Assembly: GCA_019635955.1 (NCBI GenBank)
Contig: JAHBYL010000006.1
Location: 1-64,000, forward strand
Origin: Parvibaculum sp.
GTDB lineage: Bacteria > Pseudomonadota > Alphaproteobacteria > Parvibaculales > Parvibaculaceae
Length of the DNA: 64,000 bases
Direction of reading: 5' to 3'
A model generated the notes under the pieces. It ran no database searches. It was given only the letters and a program-made list of their open reading frames with translations, and was not told the DNA's origin. Both the position numbers and the translations under genes were made by a program. The stretch's first letter is position 1, and every line of letters begins with the position of its first letter. This document shows, piece by piece, positions 59,140 to 64,000 of this stretch.

Positions 59140-59582
59140 TGAAAGCCCCGAAATACGTAATCGCGCCGCCCGGGTGCGCGGAATATCTCACGCCGGGCAG
59201 ACCGTATGAGGTGAGAGACTGGAATCCCAATGTGCACTTTCTGGCCTTCTTTAACTTCATCGACGACAACGGCGCTCTGCGTCCGTCGCGGGCAAAAGAC
59301 TCAAGGCACCTCAGCGGCGGCGACTGGATTATCCCGGATGAAGCAAAGTCGGAAGCCGTGGAGCCCGTCAAGACGCTGCGGGATGAGCCAGCCTTTGCGT
59401 GTGCCGCAGAAAATGGACACCAGCCCGGCATGTCTATCCGCGCCTATGCCGCCATCGAGGCGCTGAACGGGCTGCTTGCAGGGCGCGCATTCACCGACAG
59501 CAAAACGCTCGCTGAATACGCGGTCGCCCATGCCGACGCCCTTCTCGCAGAGCTCGCAGCCCGGAAGGAGAAGGGCGAATGA
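59139..59582 (+). CDS. Early hypothetical protein
   Basis: 147 residues (KYVIAPPGCAEYLTPGRPYE, FNFIDDNGALRPSRAKDS). The C-terminal helix (SKTLAEYAVAHADALLAELA) is typical of short phage early proteins. TGATG overlap with the gene before. Family not recognised. Confidence 0.65.
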   Translation: MKAPKYVIAPPGCAEYLTPGRPYEVRDWNPNVHFLAFFNFIDDNGALRPSRAKDSRHLSGGDWIIPDEAKSEAVEPVKTLRDEPAFACAAENGHQPGMSIRAYAAIEALNGLLAGRAFTDSKTLAEYAVAHADALLAELAARKEKGE

Positions 59583-59836
59583 CCGACTACCAAACCGAAG
59601 GAACGCTTACTCGCCATGGCCTGCGCAGGCCCCGCTGCTACGAACATGAGAGCTTCGAGCGGGCCGAGCGCCGGAAGTTCCGGGAGGATCGCGACCGCTT
59701 CGACCTCGCAATCTCCATGGCAAGGAGCGCAATCGAGGATGCCGGATTTGGTGCCGACGCGCTCAAGGATTTCGACGGGCATATCTCTGATCACTGCGGC
59801 GACTTCTGGAACGTCGATCCGCGCGGGGAGGATTGA
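59579..59836 (+). CDS. Small early hypothetical protein
   Basis: 85 residues, charged and helical (HESFERAERRKFREDRDRFD). ATGA overlap with the preceding gene. Unknown. Confidence 0.6.
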   Translation: MTDYQTEGTLTRHGLRRPRCYEHESFERAERRKFREDRDRFDLAISMARSAIEDAGFGADALKDFDGHISDHCGDFWNVDPRGED

Positions 59837-59839
59837 AGG

Positions 59840-60166
59840 ATGGCGCACAAGAAAGCCAACTACTGGATTGTCACCGCATTTCCCTTTGTCGAACACGGAT
59901 CATATGCGTTCGCAAAGAAGGAGTGCGAGCGGCTGGCCGAGAAGTGCCCCGACAAAACATTCAAGGTCATCCGCTGCAAGCGCGAAGTCGAGAAGGACAG
60001 CAGCAGCGCGGAATACATCCGGGAAATGGAGTCGCGACACGCCGCCTTCATGGAGGAAGTGCGGGAGGTGTTGGAAGCCGTCACTAACTTTGAGTGTGTG
60101 ATGATTGGCGAACAGCCCACCACCGAGCGCGCCCGCGCCCTCCTCGCAAAGATGGAGGGGAAGTGA
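59840..60166 (+). CDS. Early hypothetical protein
   Basis: 108 residues (NYWIVTAFPFVEHGSYAFAK, KECERLAEKCPDKTFKVIRC, MIGEQPTTERARALLAKMEG). Follows GAAGG close to ATG 59840. Unknown. Confidence 0.62.
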   Translation: MAHKKANYWIVTAFPFVEHGSYAFAKKECERLAEKCPDKTFKVIRCKREVEKDSSSAEYIREMESRHAAFMEEVREVLEAVTNFECVMIGEQPTTERARALLAKMEGK

Positions 60167-60480
60167 TGGCGTCCACGGCTACCTACAAATGCGCCTCTTG
60201 CGGCTCCCCGTTTACCGCCAGAACGGCAGATCGAAAGCGCGGATGGGCGAAGTTCTGTTCCAAGTCCTGCAAGGCGATAAAGCAGACGCAGCGCAACGGA
60301 TATAGCCCAAACAATTACCGAGGAAGCGGTGTCGATAGGGAAACCTATCTCCATTACGCGAGAGAGTATGGCGGGACGCCTCAGTTTGATCGGCGCGGTG
60401 AGTACGTCGGATTTACCGACGGCGCATTCGACAACACGCAGAATCAAGACAAGGGCAGAGAGGAATACACCAATGGATAA
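60166..60480 (+). CDS. Zinc-ribbon early protein
   Basis: 104 residues. YKCASCGSPFTARTADRKRG, then FCSKSCKAIKQTQRNG: two C-x2/3-C pairs make a treble-clef-like zinc ribbon. The remainder is Tyr/Gly-rich. Likely nucleic-acid- or protein-binding. TGATG junction with the preceding gene. Confidence 0.68.
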   Translation: MASTATYKCASCGSPFTARTADRKRGWAKFCSKSCKAIKQTQRNGYSPNNYRGSGVDRETYLHYAREYGGTPQFDRRGEYVGFTDGAFDNTQNQDKGREEYTNG

Positions 60481-60610
60481 CCGCCTCACCCCGGAGGAAT
60501 ACGAAATTCCCGCCGAAACGTCCGGTTGGGAAACCCTCGCCAAGATCTCTGTAGGTGCAGCTCTCGGCCTCGTTCTCTTTCTCGCAGCAATCGCATGGAG
60601 CGTGACATGA
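60473..60610 (+). CDS. Short membrane protein
   Basis: 45 residues: MDNRLTPEEYEIPAETSGWE, then a single transmembrane helix (ISVGAALGLVLFLAAIAW). Overlaps the genes on both sides (8 bp and ATGA). Unknown. Confidence 0.6.
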   Translation: MDNRLTPEEYEIPAETSGWETLAKISVGAALGLVLFLAAIAWSVT

Positions 60611-61062
60611 CCATAGTCGGCACAGACATGGCCCCGGCCTTCCGGGCGAAGCAGCGCAACAGGCCGGTATCGCTTTCCGCCGCGCTCTGGCAGCGGCTGG
60701 CGAAGATCGACGCCCGCATGGCGGCGGTGGCGCTTGGGTTCATCGAAACAAAGCCTCGCGGCGCTCCGGCGAAGCGCGATCCGTTCCCGCCGCTTGATCC
60801 GGCCCGCCTCGCCGTTGCCTTCAAGCAGGGCTTCACAGGCGGCGGCACGGCCGAGACTGTTCCGGCGGCCGGGCGCGAAAAGAAGTTCGGCTCGCATGTC
60901 ACGGTCCAGGCGCATCAGATCGAAGCTCTCTACAAGCCCATATCCGGGCGCTCTGTTGTGGACGTGCTGGACGATTACGAGGCACAGCAGGCCATTGCGC
61001 GGAATTTCCGAATGACCTGGCTCGATCTGCGGCAGTGGCGGAAGAAGCGGGGGAGCCGCTGA
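60607..61062 (+). CDS. Early hypothetical protein
   Basis: 151 residues (SLSAALWQRLAKIDARMAAV, SHVTVQAHQIEALYKPISGR, FRMTWLDLRQWRKKRG). The basic C-terminus suggests nucleic-acid contact. Unknown family. Confidence 0.62.
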   Translation: MTIVGTDMAPAFRAKQRNRPVSLSAALWQRLAKIDARMAAVALGFIETKPRGAPAKRDPFPPLDPARLAVAFKQGFTGGGTAETVPAAGREKKFGSHVTVQAHQIEALYKPISGRSVVDVLDDYEAQQAIARNFRMTWLDLRQWRKKRGSR

Positions 61063-61065
61063 CCA

Positions 61066-61461
61066 ATGCGCCAGCCGACCGATCTCCCGTCCGCCTTCGA
61101 TCACTGGCGCCGCCGCGTTGCTGGCGAGACGCTCGCGATCACCATGGAGCCGATGTGCGGCTACTACCGCCGCCGAATGGTCCGTGGCGGCGTATGGGTG
61201 CCGGTCGCGATCTGGATCGAGCAGGAGATCGATCCCGACACGGGCGAGCTTCTCTCCGATGAGGTCATGCGCTGCGCCGTCGCGGGGCGCGAAGCCGATC
61301 CCCATGAGCAATGGACCTACATCGCGGGTCAGCCGATCCCGCATGCCGAATACGAATACCTGATCGCGAACCAGAAATGGGCAGCCGAGTACGCGCCCGA
61401 AAGCCCGGCGGCGCAGCCCGGCCGGAAGATCGACCTGAACTCCCTTCCCCCCGTTTTTTGA
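61066..61461 (+). CDS. Conserved recombination-module protein
   Basis: 131 residues. MEPMCGYYRRRMVRGGVWVP, then AIWIEQEIDPDTGELLSDEV and ADPHEQWTYIAGQPI resemble a short family often encoded just ahead of RecT/exonuclease genes in alphaprophages. Function unknown. Confidence 0.7.
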   Translation: MRQPTDLPSAFDHWRRRVAGETLAITMEPMCGYYRRRMVRGGVWVPVAIWIEQEIDPDTGELLSDEVMRCAVAGREADPHEQWTYIAGQPIPHAEYEYLIANQKWAAEYAPESPAAQPGRKIDLNSLPPVF

Positions 61462-61472
61462 AAGGAACGGCC

Positions 61473-62189
61473 ATGAGCTTTGCAGAAGACCAGTCGGCCA
61501 GCATCGGCCACAACTCCGATCCGCTCGATCCCGAGGCGATCCGCGCCAGGCTTGCGGATACGCACGGCGCGTTGCTGACCCGCGCGAGCAGCCTCACCGA
61601 AGCGGCGGCGCGCCTGCCCGAGAAGATCGAAGACGACGAAACCAACGCCAAGATGGGCGATTTCGTGAAGCAGATCGGCGGCGCGCACAAGGCGCTCGAA
61701 GCGGCGCGCAAGACCGAGAAGGCGCCATATGACGACGCCGGAAAGGTCGTGCATGGGTTCTTCACGGGCCCGCAGGGCAGGCTCGAGGAAGTGAAGCGCA
61801 CCGCCGAGGCCCGCATGTCCGGCTATATGCGCGCCAAGGCCGATGCTGAACGCAAGCGCCGCGAGGAAGAGGCACGCCGCCTTGCAGAAGAAGCGGCGGC
61901 GAAGAACGACGAAAGCGCATTCGAGCAGGCATCGGAAGAGGTCGAGCTGATCGAGGCGTCGAAGCCGGCCGAGATGGTCCGGCAGCATTCCGATCTCGGG
62001 ACCGTGGCGACGCTTCGGACCTCATGGGAGTTCGAGGTGCTGGACCGCGCCAAGGTCGATCTCGAAGCCCTGCGGCCCTATCTCGGCGCCGATGCTGTCG
62101 ACAAGGCCATTCGCGCCGCAGTCCGCGCTGGTATGCGCGAGATCGCTGGCGTCCGCATCTATCAGGATCAGAAGGCGAGCATTCGATGA
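61473..62189 (+). CDS. Coiled-coil recombination-associated protein
   Basis: 238 residues. N-terminal SFAEDQSASIGHNSDPLDP, long helical middle (AEARMSGYMRAKADAERKRR, EEEARRLAEEAAAKNDESAF), C-terminal domain (VLDRAKVDLEALRPYLGADA). RBS AAAGGA before ATG 61473; overlaps recT as ATGA. Often partners single-strand annealing proteins; function unknown. Confidence 0.7.
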   Translation: MSFAEDQSASIGHNSDPLDPEAIRARLADTHGALLTRASSLTEAAARLPEKIEDDETNAKMGDFVKQIGGAHKALEAARKTEKAPYDDAGKVVHGFFTGPQGRLEEVKRTAEARMSGYMRAKADAERKRREEEARRLAEEAAAKNDESAFEQASEEVELIEASKPAEMVRQHSDLGTVATLRTSWEFEVLDRAKVDLEALRPYLGADAVDKAIRAAVRAGMREIAGVRIYQDQKASIR

Positions 62190-63370
62190 ACACGACGACG
62201 AAGGAACGGACGCAGGAGCGCGTGGCGCAGCCTGCCGAAAGCAAGGGCGAAGTAGCAACGCAGGAACGGAAGGCGAGCCCCGCCGAAATCCTGCGTCAGC
62301 AAATGGAGCGCCAGAAGCCCGAGTTTGAGCTTGTGCTGCCGCCGGGCGTTTCGGTGGATCGCTTCGTCCGCACGATCATGACGGCAGTACAGGCCGACCC
62401 CGACCTCATGGACGCCGACCGCAAGACGCTTCTCCAGTCTGCCATGCAGGCAGCGCAGGACGGGCTTCTCCCGGACAAGCGTGAAGGCGCCTTCGTCATC
62501 TACAACACGAAGATCAAGGTCGATGGCAAGGAAGCCTGGATCAAGGCCGTGCAGTGGATGCCGATGATCCGCGGCATCATCAAGAAGGCGCGCGAAGGCG
62601 GCGAGATCGCCACGCTGTCTGCCCGCGTCGTCTATGAGAATGACGAGTTCGAGTATGTGCTTGGCGATGACGAGCGCATCGAGCACAAGCCGACGATGGG
62701 GTCTCGCGGGAACCTCGTCGCCTGTTACGCCATTGCGAAGATGAAGGATGGCGAGGTCGAGCGCGAAGTCATGACGAGCGAGGACGTGGCCGCCGTGCGG
62801 AGCGCGTCTCGGTCGAAGGGCGGTCCGTGGTCCGGCCCGTTCGAATCCGAGATGTGGCGCAAGACCGTGATCCGCCGCCTTCTCAAGCGCTTGCCGATGA
62901 GCACGATCCTCGAGCAGATCATCAACCGCGATGACAACCAATACGAGTTCAAGGATCAGCGCGGCATCAACTGGCAGGCCCGTCCGGCCATCGACGCCCC
63001 GCCGCCGCCGAAGCGCACCGACTTCATCGAAAGCAAGGTGAACGATCCGCACGGCGCCGAAGACATCGACGCCGAAGAGGAAGATCACGCCGGCGTGAGC
63101 GGGAACGACGCGGCCGCCGATGATGCAGGCGCAACCGAGCGCGAGCCCGGCGAAGACGACGCCGACGGCTCAGAAGATTCCACCATTGCCTACACGCAGG
63201 ACGCAATCCGGCAGATCGGCGCCTTCAAGTCCGCGAATGCGATCAACACCTGGTTCGATACGCAGTTCGTGAATGAGGCGAAGAAAAAGGGCCTCTCGGA
63301 AGCGCAGATCACCGTTGTGGAACAGCGCAAGATCGCGCGCGTCCGGGAATTGTCCGACGCGCCGAAGTAA
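62186..63370 (+). CDS. recT: RecT-family single-strand annealing protein
   Basis: 394 residues. The RecT core is visible at about 40-260: ILRQQMERQKPEFELVLPPG, FVRTIMTAVQADPDLMDADR, SAMQAAQDGLLPDKREGAFV and WMPMIRGIIKKAREGGEIAT. It anneals complementary ssDNA in phage recombination with a partner exonuclease (not in this window). The acidic C-terminal tail (EEEDHAGVSGNDAAADDAG) and final helical segment probably bind host SSB or DNA. Confidence 0.88.
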   Translation: MNTTTKERTQERVAQPAESKGEVATQERKASPAEILRQQMERQKPEFELVLPPGVSVDRFVRTIMTAVQADPDLMDADRKTLLQSAMQAAQDGLLPDKREGAFVIYNTKIKVDGKEAWIKAVQWMPMIRGIIKKAREGGEIATLSARVVYENDEFEYVLGDDERIEHKPTMGSRGNLVACYAIAKMKDGEVEREVMTSEDVAAVRSASRSKGGPWSGPFESEMWRKTVIRRLLKRLPMSTILEQIINRDDNQYEFKDQRGINWQARPAIDAPPPPKRTDFIESKVNDPHGAEDIDAEEEDHAGVSGNDAAADDAGATEREPGEDDADGSEDSTIAYTQDAIRQIGAFKSANAINTWFDTQFVNEAKKKGLSEAQITVVEQRKIARVRELSDAPK

Positions 63371-63406
63371 CCGGCAACCGCAACTCAACCCCAAGGAATA
63401 AAGCAA

Positions 63407-63979
63407 ATGAACATCACCCTTGAAAGCATCGGCCTATCGCAGGAAGCACTCGCAAATCGCGTCGTGGAAAAGCTCGTGGAGGGGCTGACGACAAGTCTCG
63501 ACTATGACGAGGAAGGCGGTGAGTTTCGCGGCGCGTCGCCCTTCGCCCGAAAGCTCAACGATATGGTGAAGGCACGTCTCGACGCGCTCGTGAACGAGAT
63601 GGGCGAGAAGCATGTGCTGCCCCGTGTGACCGAGATGGTCGAGAACATGGTCCTGCAAGAGACGAACCGCTGGGGCGAGAAGGTCGGCCAGCCCGTCACG
63701 TTCATCGAATACATGACGCAGCGCGCCGATGCGTGGCTTCGGGAAGACGTGGATTTTCAGGGCAACACAAAGGACGCGAGCGGCTGGAGCAGCTTCCGGA
63801 AATCGGGAACCAGAGTCCAGTACATGATCGACCAACATCTCCAGTACACCGTCCGCACGGCGATGGAGAACGCGGTCAAGAACGCGAACCAGTCCATCGT
63901 CGGAGGCCTCAAGCAGGCCGTCAGCATCGCGCTCGACGAAGTGGCGGCGAAGCTCAAGGTCGAAGTGAAGACGAAGTAA
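63407..63979 (+). CDS. Early hypothetical protein after recT
   Basis: 190 residues, helical and acidic (ESIGLSQEALANRVVEKLVE, TEMVENMVLQETNRWGEKVG, QPVTFIEYMTQRADAWLRED). Similar proteins follow RecT in alphaphages; function unknown. A 36-bp gap separates it from recT; 21 bases remain after it to the window edge, without a visible start. Confidence 0.65.
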   Translation: MNITLESIGLSQEALANRVVEKLVEGLTTSLDYDEEGGEFRGASPFARKLNDMVKARLDALVNEMGEKHVLPRVTEMVENMVLQETNRWGEKVGQPVTFIEYMTQRADAWLREDVDFQGNTKDASGWSSFRKSGTRVQYMIDQHLQYTVRTAMENAVKNANQSIVGGLKQAVSIALDEVAAKLKVEVKTK

Positions 63980-64000
63980 GCAGCCACCGCATAACCGCAT

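Larger units (their letters stand above)
11003..64000. mobile_element. Temperate podovirus-like prophage, left part (right end outside the window)
   Basis: The segment holds a complete set of terminase, portal, scaffold, capsid, tail, ejection and lysis genes, a replication module, a repressor/cro switch with operators, and a RecT recombination module. There is no tail-tube, tape-measure or sheath gene. The presence of P22/T7-type tail accessory and nozzle-like proteins with large ejection proteins indicates a short-tailed phage. Most structural frames are intact, so it could be functional; one regulatory gene is frameshifted. Integrase and attR must lie beyond 64 kb if the left end is the tRNA. 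Confidence 0.9.

Noticed and set aside
62168-63088. Minus-strand frame opposite recT
   Set aside because: RecT motifs are intact on the plus strand; the minus frame is its complement.

Overview
The window is GC-rich DNA from an alphaproteobacterium. The evidence is the style of the housekeeping genes, a class II DAHP synthase, and a phage-borne homologue of GcrA, a cell-cycle regulator typical of Alphaproteobacteria. I cannot name the species. Two parts are clear: about 11 kb of ordinary chromosome (1-10926), then a large temperate, podovirus-like prophage that begins at a tRNA-Val gene (10927-11002) and runs off the right edge of the window.

Chromosome (1-11 kb): the end of one NADP-dependent oxidoreductase and a complete second one; an outer-membrane barrel protein; aroG (class II), gor, rpiA and a gabD-like dehydrogenase on the minus strand; a DUF2817 zinc peptidase-like protein; a GNAT acetyltransferase; a phosphoglycolate phosphatase-like HAD enzyme; and a DUF3047 protein. 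This part is conventional.

Prophage (about 11-64 kb): almost everything from 56.3 kb down to 11.7 kb is on the minus strand, in tightly overlapping genes, many with ATGA junctions. It reads from a cro-like gene (56347) through early and replication genes (DUF1376, split primase zinc domain plus TOPRIM/helicase, RuvC-like resolvase, GcrA-like regulator, AAA+ ATPase). It then reads through terminase, portal, a co-chaperonin (GroES-like) and cold-shock protein, scaffold, decoration protein, capsid, tail accessory proteins, tail fibre, nozzle-like protein, three ejection-type proteins including a 2427-residue polyvalent protein, and a complete lysis cassette (holin, SAR endolysin, overlapping inner and outer spanins). 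From 56.4 kb rightwards genes are on the plus strand: a CI-like repressor, a block of probable lysogeny-expressed cargo (two membrane or exported proteins and a protein with an RNxxxH HEPN-like motif), then an early-left run ending in RecT. No integrase, exonuclease or right attachment site is inside the window; they should lie beyond 64 kb.

Control: matching inverted-repeat operators (TTCAGT...ACTGAA) lie in front of the cro-like gene (56357-56388) and, as three tandem sites, in the 58.4-58.6 kb divergent region (58455-58503). This is a mirrored lambda-type switch with a PR-like and a PL-like region flanking the repressor.

Most interesting points: the polyvalent protein; the operator set; the HEPN-like cargo block; the ClpP-fold-like exported early protein behind a long hairpin with a C10 loop; the two-frame primase-helicase; a one-base frameshift in a winged-helix gene; a 175-bp duplication that made a chimeric gene; a phage GcrA with duplicated DNA-binding modules; and a plus-strand moron inside the tail genes.
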